Origin: Jimgerdemannia flammicorona
Taxonomy: Eukaryota > Mucoromycota > Endogonomycetes > Endogonales > Endogonaceae
Length of the DNA stretch: 29,749 nt
Assembly (NCBI GenBank): GCA_003990745.1
Contig: RBNI01000527.1
Span: forward strand, 1-29,749
Reading direction: 5' to 3'
How positions within the stretch are numbered: the stretch's first letter is position 1; each line of letters begins with the position of its first letter. Positions 1 through 10,526 of the stretch are shown in pieces. Below the pieces are notes generated by a model. That model was not told the origin of the DNA, did not search any database, and saw only the letters and a program-made list of their open reading frames with translations. The position numbers were made by a program, and so were the translations under genes.

Positions 1-1589
1 TTTTTGCTTATCAATAAAAGATAAAGGCTTACGTGTACGATTATTTATTCCGTATCAAATCGTCCTCGATTAAGACTCGTCGTCGAGGAATTCCTAATAT
101 CACGCCATGTTTACATAATTCGAGATCAAGCGACGTGGGAATTGTGAAGAGCAACCGTGAAATCAAGGATGAAATGCAGATATACGTCTGATGCGCAAAT
201 AAATGTGCGTTGGATGATCTTGTACTAGACTATGGAAATTCGGGATCCATGGCATTGAGGAAACGAAATAAACCTGCTCGTATTTTTCAAATATCTATTG
301 TTCGGCCCAGAAATCTCCCGAACCCCTCGCCTCGGCACCGGAACATTTGACATTAGGGGGAGTAGACAACACAAGGCGACGGAAGCGTATTTTTTACTAA
401 AAATTTAAGGTGCAGTTCTCGATCCGAATTGGTAAGACTTATCACGAGAAAATGGATTAGCGCGTGTGGGCCTATCATTAGTAGTACCAGCGTTTCTAAA
501 TATGTTTCAAGCGGTAAAAGAAGATTCCAGAATTACTTGAATTGGTGATGTCGCGTACCATGGTCAATGGCCATGTCCCAGAAAGCATGGGATATGAAAT
601 TCGTGCTATTCGACACTTTTTGCACCTCGTGCCACTCAAGCAGCTGTGCAAAACACCTTTTGATCTGTTGGCCAGCTCAATGGCATGCATGTGCGTAAAC
701 CAGGCTGGTTAATTAAGCACGCTTTGACAAGTGTAATATCACCATTTAAACCGGCATTGAAAGCCATACACGCTTCAAAACCTGTTTTCATCACATACAG
801 ATGTTTAATATCACACCCCGAAATACTGATATAACTATATTGTATTTTTATTTTGATAAAACAATTCATTTAAAAAAAAACGCAATCGTCTCATTACAGG
901 TATCTTGAGCTAAATCTTCGTCCCCAATGTCAAATGCGTGTTGCTCACCACTCCCTAAGAAGACGAGCAGAGGACAATTCGGTATTCGCGCTGATGAATA
1001 ACAAAATTTAACAGTTGTCCATAGCATGAGGCAATCAGGCCGTCCTAAATCCAATAATACTTTTCACGATCCGTAATGCTCGTCCTTGTTATTGCTGTGG
1101 GGATGCAGTTAATGGATGTAAGTGGTGGAGATATCGAGTTGGTAATACAGCCTTAGGTTCGTACTGCTTATTCTTATGATGCTGCTGTAAGAAATCTCTG
1201 TATGGTCAGTAATATTCGTTGACACGATTGCAATGAACTGGACCACGTATTTCTGACGAAAGCATTACGGAGAAAGAGGTCCATTTTTTCGGGGAAATAT
1301 TACACGTCATTTCAACTACTACTCGGGTTGTATTGTGACCTTGGGCAGATAGGTGGAATAACAAAAACGTTTTATGCGTGTTTAGATTAAAACCTAACAA
1401 ATGTCCAACTGCAAAAGTACCTTGGGATGATAGGTGTGATAATACAATGTGGGATTGAGGAAACGGAAAAGAATGGAATTGGATCATGTAAATGAGCGAG
1501 CAATTGGAAAACCCTTACAGAATATTCACGCTCCATACCTATACAATTTCCGGAATTAATGAGCAATCACAGATAGTAGCGTTTGATGG
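1..1589. other. Low-copy non-coding DNA, no recognised gene
   Basis: This stretch has ordinary base composition and many CpG dinucleotides, unlike the repeat-derived DNA after 4707. All six frames are closed at short intervals. The longest open stretch is 93 codons on the minus strand (1206-1487); it resembles no family I recognise and has no obvious intron signals extending it. Within it an approximately 27-bp segment (an open HL.SxQG or HL.AQG pattern) occurs twice with about 60 bp between. I see no tRNA, promoter or retroelement here. A diverged untranslated region or intergenic spacer is the simplest reading. Confidence 0.5.
63..89. repeat. Short perfect inverted repeat
   Basis: TCCTCGA at 63-69 is matched by its reverse complement TCGAGGA at 83-89, leaving a 13-bp loop. 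It lies in a GA/TC- and CpG-rich patch. It could be a binding site for a dimeric regulator or chance; no adjacent gene supports a function. Confidence 0.35.
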
Positions 1590-1613
1590 AAAAAAAAAAA
1601 AAAAAAAACCCCC
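1590..1613. repeat. A19-C5 homopolymer junction
   Basis: Nineteen A residues (1590-1608) are followed directly by five C residues (1609-1613). The flanking sequence does not carry the LINE 3' end seen elsewhere in the window, so this is not an obvious LINE tail. It may be a simple expansion or the remnant tail of an unrelated retroposed transcript. Confidence 0.6.
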
Positions 1614-1825
1614 ATATTATGTTCCGGAGATAATGCCTGTGCTCTGATGTACCCAAAGCGGTACTCTTCAATGAGGTTTATTTGGGCTATAATTTGCTTG
1701 TTGGTTTATTGACGGAGAGTTGGCAGAGTGTCTTTTTATACCTTTGGAATGCAGATGCGTATATAACTGTTTGCTATTTGCAGTCCTCTCTTTGATTTTT
1801 CGTCGTAGCTGTTTGCTATGCTGGA

Positions 1826-1875
1826 AATTCCTGCAGGGGGGTTTTTTTTTTTTTTAAAAAAAAGGTGCAGGAATT
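1826..1875. repeat. Perfect 10-bp palindrome around oligo-G/T/A core
   Basis: AATTCCTGCA (1826-1835) is exactly inverted as TGCAGGAATT (1866-1875). Between the arms lie six G, fourteen T, eight A and two G, so the T and A tracts can pair too and extend the hairpin. Transcribed in either direction it would form a strong stem. No gene flanks it closely. The 11-bp word CTGTTTGCTAT also occurs twice just upstream (about 1767 and 1810). Confidence 0.6.
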
Positions 1876-2189
1876 GGCCTTGAGGAAGCATCAGAATCTC
1901 TGTTACTGATCTTTAGGACTTGAGCGAAAGGGGCCTGGACCGAGATCTGTTCAGTTTGAAGCTACCAGAAGGCAAGCCAACGCTATGTATCTGACTAAAA
2001 AATAAAATCCTGTTACGTGATATAACTGCAGCATAAGTCCGCGTATTTTGATTATCTTCGGTTTCGGCATCAACATGTTGAGATCATAATATTGGAATAC
2101 ATTAGCAAAAACGAAAATAGGTATTCAAGGATTTATCCGACTCAAACCTCCTGCGAGTCGTAGGCTACTTGTGCGGTTCACCATGAGCA

Positions 2190-2530
2190 AAGTAAATATA
2201 GGCAAAACCGGCAGTCGCCGAATGTATCGACGGCAGCGATTACGAATAACCATTAACCGCCGCGCGACAATTAATTATCGAGCGACGATTAACAGCCGCC
2301 GAGTGCTAACAACTCAACTAGCGACGTTTGACCGAGCAACGAAACGATTTCAATTAACCATCGCCAATTCTTCCTTGCTCGGTGGTTAATCTTCGCTCAC
2401 CGATTTAATTTCGTGTAGTGGTTAATCGTCACTCGATAGTTAGATGTGCCAGTTGAGTAATTGCGACGGCTCATCGTCGCCCTGTCTGTTATTCGGTAGT
2501 TACTCATCGCTCGGTCGCTCTGCATTGAAT
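2190..2530. repeat. CpG-rich foldback with GATTAAC/GTTAATC motifs
   Basis: About 340 bp carry many variants of a short word (GCGACGATTAAC-like) on the left half and their reverse complements (GTTAATCGTC, GAGCGA, GCTCGG-like) on the right half. For example ATCGAGCGACGATTAAC near 2268-2292 corresponds to the reverse complement of GTTAATCGTCACTCGAT near 2424-2440. Overall it is an imperfect inverted repeat built from short tandem words. The 72-codon open frame across the left half (2171-2389) is Arg/Thr-rich because of this repetition and is not a credible gene. A non-autonomous foldback or MITE-like element, or a structured spacer, are both possible. Confidence 0.45.
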
Positions 2531-2579
2531 AATTTTTCTACAGTTACGCGCCACACTGTCTAATCGTACCTCTGCGTAT

Positions 2580-3036
2580 TTTATAAATGAATATATCGCT
2601 GAAAACAACATTACTTCTTTATAACAAGGATGTCATATTTTTGGTTAAAATAAGTACAAAAATAATTAATATTCAAATTTATAAACTGAGATACAAAATT
2701 AGTTTATTTAATATAGTCTCTTTTTTCATTTATTTAGTGAAAGCTGCGTTATAATATATTATTAAAGCCACTAGGATAACATTGTATTATTGTTTGTTTT
2801 TTTTAATACTAAATATAAACAGTCTTATTTATAATCATATTAAAATAAAATATTTTTTATTATTATTATTTCCTTAATACATATTTTTTTTTTTAGTTAT
2901 TCTTTTAATTACTCAAAATTACAATTTTGTATTGTAACCTCAAGTATCTATTAGCATTAGAATAGATTTATAAATAAAATAAAGAAAAATTATCAAGTGT
3001 ATATAGGAGATGTAGACATAGATGTAATGATGAATT
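2580..3036. other. AT-rich spacer, no gene seen
   Basis: Strongly AT-rich with homopolymer and TTA/TAA runs and no frame of useful length. A short open stretch at 3037-3330 follows but has no recognisable motif, and its middle is a poly(A) run encoding lysines. I see no retroelement motif in this segment. Confidence 0.5.
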
Positions 3037-3507
3037 TTGCTACATGGAAGTATTCTCTTTTTAGGATTACAAGATAATATAGTGGACTGTTTATGTGCAA
3101 GCAGGCGCAGAAAGAACAAACGACAAGAGCCCAGACTTTGTGCCTGTGTGGTTACACACTCGCAATTATGTGGAAAAAAAAAAATACAACGTTATAATTT
3201 GCTCCTGATTATAATACTTCTACCCCGTGTTGCCGCCATTCTCGGCGCCTTGCCTATAACTTTCTCAAACGACACCGGCAATTTTTTATTTACTCCACTT
3301 GACTTTCGCCCTTTCGTTGTTTGTGCGTGATTATCACGGCTCGTTCCCATAGCTACATGACAAATATCCTAACTATGCTGTTTCGTTTCATTCAAGAATT
3401 CAAGCGGCGCACGCATTTGTCGCTCGACAGACGACGTGAGTGCGGATGGTAAAGTCAAAACCAGCGACTGATCAACGCGGTGTTCAATATGCATTGCAAA
3501 GTAGTAC

Positions 3508-4020
3508 ATGTATATCATTCAATATCTGATTAGTAACGAGTTACTTGGCACGGCGTCCAGAAAGAGAATTGCCGGACTTCTCCGGATAATGCTGGATTTT
3601 TTTATTTTTTATTTTTATTTTTATTTTTATGTATATGTATATATATCGCTTAAAAGGTCTATCTTCCGAACGGGGTATACTGGAAGTGTATTTTTTGTGT
3701 ATCTATGTGTTCGCTCAGGTTTCTTATATATCAAATTGGTTCATGTCCCACAACAACCTATTCACGCCTTGAATCAAAACTTAGAAACGTTCCCCGTGCT
3801 CCCCTGTGATTCGCCATCACAAATTCATTTCTTGGGTGTAGCGCGCAAGTTACACAGACTGGCAAGGTTGTGTTTAGATCAATTTATTAAAATTGACGTT
3901 TGTTCCAATACACTCCGTCTATTCAGTAAGTCAATCCATTTTGGGAAGGCAACCGGTATGATTGCGCCCTCACATTTCGCAGCCCTAACAAGAACGGTGC
4001 GATCTGCAAGTATGAACTAG
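3508..4020 (+). CDS. Unrecognised 170-codon open frame, probably not a gene
   Basis: This is the longest open frame in the low-copy left arm. About residues 30-47 are low-complexity F/Y/V/I residues produced by the ATTTTT/TATATG microsatellite at about 3598-3650. The C-terminal 115 residues, from about 3680, have ordinary composition with several Arg and His residues but no motif I recognise. There is no evident signal peptide, conserved domain, intron boundary pair or Kozak-like context. An exon of an unknown gene cannot be excluded, but a chance open frame is more likely. Confidence 0.12.
   Translation: MYIIQYLISNELLGTASRKRIAGLLRIMLDFFIFYFYFYFYVYVYISLKRSIFRTGYTGSVFFVYLCVRSGFLYIKLVHVPQQPIHALNQNLETFPVLPCDSPSQIHFLGVARKLHRLARLCLDQFIKIDVCSNTLRLFSKSIHFGKATGMIAPSHFAALTRTVRSASMN
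3598..3652. repeat. ATTTTT microsatellite grading into TATATG
   Basis: Several tandem ATTTTT units run into TATATG/TATATA units. It is a simple-sequence tract with no attributable function. Confidence 0.85.
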
Positions 4021-4566
4021 TCGCTGATGTCAGCCGAAAGCGATATTGTACCTCTGTGTATCAGCTGAGGCCAGCTACACGCGGGGGAAGGATCCTACAT
4101 GCCCAACCATGCCTGAATTATGTATAACCAAAATCGAGCACGACAATTGATTTGGCATCGTCCATTCATAACGGGAGTTGCAAGATTTTTTAGATAATGG
4201 TATCGTACTGAAGTTTGAAAACGGGGGCATACGAGTTACGTTATGTTTAGATTTCTTCCGTAGAGATTAGAGGCATGCGTTTGACGTCCCAAAAATTATA
4301 CGGATGACATTATTTCATTATTTGAAGCTGTTTTTTGGACTCTGACATAAAGGTTCCCCGCTTTAAGCTTTTATAATATTTTCCGAAGAAACCCTGAACA
4401 AATTGTATGCATATTCTCAGTTTATCTAGGCCATGCAAGATATGACTCAATACTATTCCGTCCAAAATGTGATTTCCTTTCTCGTCGTCCACTAAATTTG
4501 TCATTGACTTCCGTTCAGAAAAGCAAGCCACGATGTTCGGCTAATGCCGAGTCCACCGGTTTCAAA
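4021..4566. other. Low-copy non-coding DNA before LINE fragment
   Basis: Normal CpG content and no recognisable coding sequence. A 73-codon minus-strand open frame (4310-4531) has no known motif. The segment ends where homology to the LINE 3' region begins near 4567. Confidence 0.4.
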
Positions 4567-4706
4567 TGAGTGGGGGTTGGGGGGGTCCCTCCTAGGGGGA
4601 TTGGGTAGTGGGCAAGGTTGGATAGTATATGATGTTGTATTTCTCTACATAGATTGCTTAGTAATAAAGGAGTCCGAGTGACTATAAAAAAAAAAAAAAA
4701 AAAAAA
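4567..4706 (+). mobile_element. LINE copy 0: 5'-truncated 3' end with poly(A)
   Basis: About 140 bp match the 3' ends of the other LINE copies in this window. In order: a G-rich stretch; the stem-loop word TCCCTCCTAGGGGGA (4586-4600); an AATAAA shortly before the end; the family terminus GGAGTCCGAGTGACTATA; then about 21 A residues. The rest of the element is missing, as expected from abortive target-primed reverse transcription. The terminal CCGAG still has its CpG, so this copy is less mutated than the others. I could not see a clear target duplication. It marks the border between normal DNA (left) and AT-rich repeat DNA (right). Confidence 0.85.
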
Positions 4707-6640
4707 TAGAGTATATACTAAGTATTGTCAAACATAACAAAGGAAGTCATTTGACTTTGCAAAGCTATTAAAAGAACTCAGATTTGGTCAAAAACAGAGT
4801 ATTATACTATGATAGAATAACTAGTCTATAATTGCACTTACTAAAAATTCAGTACATCACAGTAAAATGAAACATATCAATATATAGTATTATATTATAT
4901 AGGAATATATAAAAAATAGTACTATATATCTAGAATATATCTCCATAGAGTATATGATCATCAATTTACTTATAAAAGCTCTTTCAAAGCTAAAGTTTGA
5001 GTAATATATTAAAGAAATAGGTCTTATAAGTGATATGTCAATATTCAGTTGATTTCAGGATACTTTTCAGACTATATAAAGCCTTCCTTACTATATTATA
5101 TATATATTGATTATATATATTGATTATATTCCTTATTTACAAGTAGATTATGTGAGTATTTTGGATATTTTGGATATTTCAGAATACTTTTTAAGCTGTA
5201 AAAATTTCTTAGATATAGAATTTTATAATAGTAATTCAGGTTACATGTAGTTTTAATTTTTTTTATATATATTGCATTACGTTTTTACTCTAGTTTGCAG
5301 TTTATTATAAGTTGTAATTCTTTTCTTTTTTTGGGATTTGGATTATATATCTCATTGAGTAGGAGTATTGAAATAGTAACTCAATATATTAGTATATGAC
5401 TTATATTATTTTATCAGTTTTACATTATTCATTAATAATATATAAAATATATAACCTATTCAACTTTAATAAAACCATCTCTTTTATAATAATATTAATA
5501 ATTCAATTACTACTATAGTAATTTTTTCAGTTAGCTCCTCCTCTTATTAAGAGATAATAATAAAAATATAAACTAACAAAATAAATATAAAATTAAAATA
5601 ATTATAGAATTAAATAAAGTTAAATATAGTTAAATAATTATATTTAATAAGTAATACTATTATATAAAATTTAAACTATATTAATTAAAATTTATTATAA
5701 TAATTAATAATAAGAATAAGATATTGGCTAACTAAAAATATTTATCAATATTAATAAAAGTAATATAATTTTTAATTAGTATAATATCTTTTATTAAAAG
5801 TAAAGAGTATATATATATTACTAAAATTAATAACTTATTTAACTATTTTTCAAAAAGTGAGAATACTGACTAAAAGATAAGATATATATATTGTATTCCA
5901 GCTAATTATCTTTAATAATATTATCTAACAATTCTTTCTCTATTTTTAATATTAAAAAAATATTTTAATAATAATAAATAGTTTTTTAAATATTTTTATA
6001 AGATTTATAATAGATATTCTAAAGTAAAATATTATAAAGTTTAGATAAAATAAATTTGATATTCTTAGATCTTAATATAATATAATACTTCTAATATAAT
6101 CAGTAATTTTTACTTTAATCTAATTAATATTTTATACTATTAAATAATGTAATATATAATATAAAATAGAAATAGAAAATAGATATTTAATTGTAGTATC
6201 TGAATCCTTACAAATAGTAGTTATTTTACAAATATAGAAACTTTACCAACATAGAGATTCTACAGATGTAGAATCTTTACATTATAGAGATTTTACAAAT
6301 ATAGAAGATCTATACTTATAGAAAATAACTTACAGGAAATATAGTCATAACTTAGCCATCTTATAGCTAGTAAACTTATATAAATATCCCAGTATCTAGA
6401 GTAAATAAACCTCAGATCAAAATAGTTCAAAGCAAAGAGAAAGTAAGAGAACTAGTAAGCCTGCAGGCAGATATACTTCTAACTCACCCACTTCTGTATC
6501 TCAAGAACTCTGCAGAGTCAAGAAGATTAAGTTTTCAAGATATAGAAATCCAACATACTTACATAGTTATGCATCTACTATATTATAACTTAGTATCTAT
6601 TGGCTAGTGATTTAAGATAAATTCTCACTTTTAAGTTGAA
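4707..6640. other. AT-rich degenerate DNA, probably old mutated repeats
   Basis: Nearly 2 kb of very AT-rich sequence, almost free of CpG, and with no open frame of note. Degenerate tandem words of the type TTTACAAATATAGA occur at about 6215-6310. A less AT-rich patch at 6370-6560 has TATAAATA-like and AATAAA words and ends in a TCCAACA word, which weakly recalls a Copia-type LTR. No matching partner LTR or coding remnant could be found, so that reading is speculative. Confidence 0.45.
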
Positions 6641-6644
6641 AAAT

Positions 6645-7190
6645 AAACAACCACTACTGTCTGATTTTGAAGATATATAGATCATCATATAGACTATTGG
6701 ACATGGTATTTACCTCTATACTATCTGCTGTTAATTAGTCATTCTAGTTGTCAGCCTCATTTCTGTGAACTATTAGTATTGAATAATATATAAATGCTCT
6801 GCAAAGAACTATATCATTAAGTTAATAGCCAGATTACTTCTTAGTTTAAGAAATAATATTATAAGAATTAATTACCAAATATACCAAATAAACTACTATA
6901 TGGACATCTAAAGAAAATAGCATATAGACTACTATACAGACTATCATCCAAAGAAAACTACTATATAAACCACTACTACCCAAATTTTGAAAATATTGTT
7001 TATCTGTACCATCAACTATTAATTAATTGTTTCAGTTATTAGTCTCATTTCTGTAAACTATCAGTATTGAACAATAGATGTTCTGGAAGGATACATCATT
7101 AAGTTAATAGCCAGATCACTCCTTAGTTCAAGAGATAATATTATAAGAATTAATTACCAAAAATATCAAACAAACTACCATATGAAGGAC
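6645..7190. repeat. Old direct duplication, offset about 282-318 bp
   Basis: A segment at about 6645-6904 recurs at about 6963-7180. The shared core runs from a CTACT…TTTTGAA start, through an ATTAAGTTAATAGCCAGAT block (6816 and 7098), to AATTAATTACCAAA. Differences are mostly C/T and G/A. The same CTGTCT-A/G-ACT-TTTGA start word appears again near 7218 and 7420, beside the 58-bp array. These blocks together look like a diverged higher-order satellite. Confidence 0.65.
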
Positions 7191-7236
7191 TACAATAGAG
7201 AATAGAATATACAAACTATTGTCTGACTCTTGACAA

Positions 7237-7411
7237 AATATGAATAGACTGCTATAGAGAATTAATAGACATTATATATGAATTATCTGAGACAATATAT
7301 GAATAAACTACTATAGAGAATTAAAAGATATCATATATAAATTATCTGAGATAATATATAAATGAACTACTATAGAGAATTAAAATATATTATTTATGAA
7401 CTATCTAAGTA
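7237..7411. repeat. Tandem array, three units of about 58 bp (left part)
   Basis: Three units start at about 7237, 7294 and 7353. Each begins AATAT(AT)GAAT and carries CTATAGAGAATTAA and a TATCTGAG-like end. Two further units of the same family lie right of the Gypsy element at 23391-23503. The array was therefore present before the insertion and was split by it. Confidence 0.8.
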
Positions 7412-7468
7412 AAGAATGCTGTCTAACTTTTGAAGATGCAATTATCTAACTTTTAATGACATATATAT
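7412..7468. other. Left flank of Gypsy insertion
   Basis: AT-rich sequence between the left array and the left LTR. It ends in an ATATAT run directly before the LTR terminus. The right LTR is followed by ATATG. The target duplication, if 4-5 bp, would be ATAT or ATATA/ATATG. It cannot be defined exactly because the target is itself an AT repeat. Confidence 0.5.
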
Positions 7469-8529
7469 TGTAACATATCTAACTCAATAGAGGCAAATTA
7501 CAAGATTGGGAGTTAATGTAGTTTGGCTTAAGCCTCCAGTTACTTTGTCAAAAAGCAACAAAATATTCTAAGATTTCTGAGATCCATGGTGTTTAGTGGT
7601 ATAATAGCAAAGCTTGATATCTATGAGTAATTCTGGTGATTTCCTTATTGGGACAGATTCTTGAATATAGTAGTGATTTTGTATATATATAGTATAAGTA
7701 ATTTGTATGATAGTCTCTATATAGCATGATGATCTTCTTATGTATAATGATCTGGTAATTTAGCAGTTCTCTTTCTTAAATAGTGGTGATTTCTGCATAA
7801 TGATCTCTGTGTAGTATAAGTGGGTTCCTTATATATAATAATCTGATAATTTGGTGATTTCCTTATATAATTTCTATATAATAGTCTTGATATAACAATC
7901 TCCTTAATTGGTAACTTACTGGGAATAAAGGATGGTATAGATTCCTCTGAATCTGACTTATTGAGAATTATACTGATAGTAGATTTTTCTGAATCAGGCT
8001 TACTGAGAATGGGTGGATAATTCAGATATCATAGATTTTTTCTAAATCAGACTCACTGGGAATAATAACTTGGTGGTTCTTCTGGAAACAGCAGATAATT
8101 TGGATAATGTGGATAACTCAAATAACTCAGATATTATAGATTCTCAGCAAGTTATATCAAAGACTGGCTTCATTTGTGTGAACATATTACTATAAAGTTA
8201 TGTTAAGAGACTGACTTATGGTAAGGTAACAGACTTCTTAAAAATGACAGCTTTTCCTTAAACAGTAGATTTCTCTTCAAAAGGCAGTGAAGTTCTTTCT
8301 TGAACTTGGTGGCAAATCTTCAGGCTTATCTGATAAGGGAACCAAGGCTTTGTATTAGAAAGAGGACCAGAGTGGGAATAAGGAGACCAATGCTCAATCT
8401 TTAGAGACTTCTTTGATTTGTACTTCAATTTAGACTGAGATTTATTCACTCTTATCTCTGGGGTATTTTATACATTGTGGTTACTATCTAGTTACTATAT
8501 TGCTAATTATATATTACTATCTATGGCAG

Positions 8530-8586
8530 GTGTACTGATTTGGCATAAGTGTGCTGATTCAGCATAGGTGTGCAGGTTCAGCACAG
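8530..8586. repeat. Three 19-bp tandem units in left LTR
   Basis: Units at 8530-8548, 8549-8567 and 8568-8586 share the core GTGTGCTGATTCAGCATAG with few changes. The array is kept in the right LTR (23202-23258). In element orientation it starts about 25 bp past the TATA box, so it should lie at or just after the transcription start. Confidence 0.8.
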
Positions 8587-8610
8587 ATATACCTTATCTG
8601 ATAGTCTGGC

Positions 8611-8618
8611 TATTTATA
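8611..8618 (-). promoter_or_regulatory. Likely TATA box of the Gypsy LTR
   Basis: The minus strand reads CTGTATAAATAGCC around this site, the best TATA match in the LTR. The equivalent place in the right LTR (about 23284) reads CTATATAAATAACC, also a plausible TATA. The right LTR is the one that would have driven the element. No transcription data can be derived from sequence alone. Confidence 0.5.
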
Positions 8619-8718
8619 CAGTTTTTTACAGCAATAGTTGCTGTATCTAGTTACTATGTTATGTGTTTATATCATCTGACTAAGTTATAATTCAGGTGGT
8701 ATGTTTTGGTTTGTCACA

Positions 8719-8732
8719 TCAGCCCTCACTAA
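8719..8732 (-). other. Polypurine tract-like site beside 3' LTR
   Basis: Read on the minus strand, the bases next to the LTR are AGTGAGGGCTGA, mostly purine and ending exactly at the TGTGAC start of the LTR. This is where plus-strand DNA synthesis of a Gypsy element would be primed. Confidence 0.55.
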
Positions 8733-8734
8733 AG

Positions 8735-10330
8735 GATGACCTGTTCTCAGACTGTTCTTTAGTCATCATCTTAGTGTAGATAAGCATCTTCTATATCAAT
8801 ACATATTTCATCATCTTCATTATCTATACTATAGTTACTCCATTATAGGAGTTCTTCTTCCTCTAGGAATAGAATTTTGACAACATTGATGATACTCAGA
8901 TAAGTGGCTAGGTTTATTTCTTGTACATCATATCAGAAGAATTATACTTATATTAGGGCTGCAGAGTTATATTTATAAATGGTGTAGAGTCTGTCTACAG
9001 CAGTAATATCTCTCCTTGATAGTCCTGTGGTATTTCTGATATATATTTGTTCTGGGACTGAGAGGTTCTGCAATTGTTCTCCAATTGTATAATGGGTCTG
9101 AAGTTGATGGATCTGTAACAATTATCTGATCAGGATAAGATTCTCTTAATGAATCTAAATTCTTCAGAGGGTATTCCCATTGACTTCTCGAAATTAGGAT
9201 AGAGAAACTGGCAGTGATTGAAATGAGCTAAGGATAAGAGTCTGAAGGTGATTATCAATTCTCTAGTTCATGATATAGGAAAAGGTATATCTTGAGGTGA
9301 TTGATATGTACTGGTGTCCTCAGGGTTTGTCTATCTATGCTTATTAAATAGATACTAGTACCTCTGATATTGTGTACAAGATAAGATTCTTCCCATTTGA
9401 ACTCCAATTTGGTAGCAAAGTTTGTTTCAATCATGCTTCCCTAGACTAGCACTTGATCTCTAATCTCAATCTCCTGATCTTTCTGTTTCTGGTCATAGTA
9501 CCTCTTTTGTCTTTCTTAGGCTTTAGTAATCTGAACTCAAGCTTGATTATATAATTGTTCTGCCTTTTTAAGAAGATCTCTAAGATTCTCATAATCAGTA
9601 GTTCTGGTTTTCTTGGCAAACATCATTTTGAATAGCTTTTGTTTAGTAGAGGCAGCAGGGGTGTTCTGAATTTCCCATAGGATCTCAGGTAAGCAGAGGT
9701 TCCAGTTGGTAGAATTGACTCAGATAAATGGTCTGGTTCATTCTTTCTGTCATACTATTGGTCTGAGGGTAGTATGATGTGATCCATTTGAGGTGGATCT
9801 TGTAAATTTGGGTATAACTTATGATTATGTTATTGATGAATTCTGTACCTCAGTCAGAGATGAGTTCTTCTAAAGGTCTACATCTGAGTGTGAGTTTATA
9901 GAGAAGGTCTACAATGGTTAAGGCATCTGTAATTTCTATTGGGAAAGCCTCAGACTACTTGGTCAGATGTTTTATAAATATAAGAATATACTTATTTCTT
10001 CTTGATATAACTGGTAGGGGTCTAATTACATCTATGCTCCATCTCTGAAAGATGTTGTCTGATAGTACAATTGGTTGCAGTGGTGCTTGGTAGTTCTTTT
10101 TTCCTTGATACTTCTGACAGATATCACATTTCTTGAGTATGTTCTGGACTTGAGTTCTAAGATTGGGCCAATGTTCATATATTGTTTACAGCTTTTCTTC
10201 TATGTTCACCTGTCCTTAGTGGGCTTTCTGATATTCTTTTTGGATGAGATCTTCTTGTGCCTTGATGGTCTGAGGAGCTTCCTTTAGAGTATAGTTCTTC
10301 AGGACACCCTTCTTCTAGTTTATTAGAGCT
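8735..10330 (-). pseudogene. Gypsy integrase (broken), possible chromodomain-like tail
   Basis: The minus strand encodes an HHCC-type N-terminal zinc finger ending in CDICQK (about 10113-10127). The catalytic core follows: SIDVI (first Asp, about 10024-10038), ISD-stop-GTEF (second Asp, about 9838-9865) and MTERMN (Glu, about 9737-9754). The Asp-to-Glu spacing is about 35 residues, typical of retroviral-type integrases. This enzyme would insert the cDNA into the chromosome. Several stops, such as TGA in the SD.GTEF motif (TGG expected), break it. About 600 bp downstream, near 8860-9010, another frame gives weak similarity to a chromodomain (VDRL, FF-stop-YD, QEINLATYL); I hold that part at about 0.3. 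Tail frames are shifted or unclear. Confidence 0.88.
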
Positions 10331-10339
10331 GATGGAAAA

Positions 10340-10526
10340 GTATATAAATATTATTGTGGGCTTTCCCTGCTTTGTGGATGATGGTGATTTTGTAATTCTG
10401 AAGGATAAGAATCTAGTGAGCTAGGATTCTGGTAGGTTTCTTGTAGTTGAATAGCCATTTGAGAGCTACATGGTCTGTAATCAGGATGAAACTTTTTCTG
10501 ATGAGGTAATATTTGAACAGAGTGAC

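Larger units (their letters stand above)
7469..8718 (-). repeat. Left LTR (3' LTR in element orientation)
   Basis: Begins TGTAAC and ends GTCACA on the plus strand, so it has the usual TG…CA ends. It aligns from end to end with 22143-23390, with many C/T and G/A differences. In element orientation a TATAAATA box lies at 8611-8618, about 100 bp into the LTR, followed by three 19-bp tandem units. Polypurine-like sequence adjoins its inner edge at 8719. Confidence 0.92.

Noticed and set aside
298..345. tRNA gene suggested by TTCGG/GGTTCG words on the minus strand
   Set aside because: No acceptor or D-arm pairing, no CCA-side match, and no intact T-loop GTTCGA context.
6370..6560. Copia-type LTR remnant
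   Set aside because: TATA-like and AATAAA words and a TCCAACA end are present, but no TGTTGG start, partner LTR or Copia coding sequence could be found.
7237..7411. CRISPR-like array
   Set aside because: The units are contiguous with no unique spacers, AT-rich and diverged, and they flank a eukaryotic retrotransposon.
10075..10287. Plus-strand hydrophobic 70-codon frame resembling a membrane protein
   Set aside because: It is antisense to the integrase zinc-finger region of the Gypsy element. Its hydrophobic look comes from T-rich complement of A-rich coding sequence.
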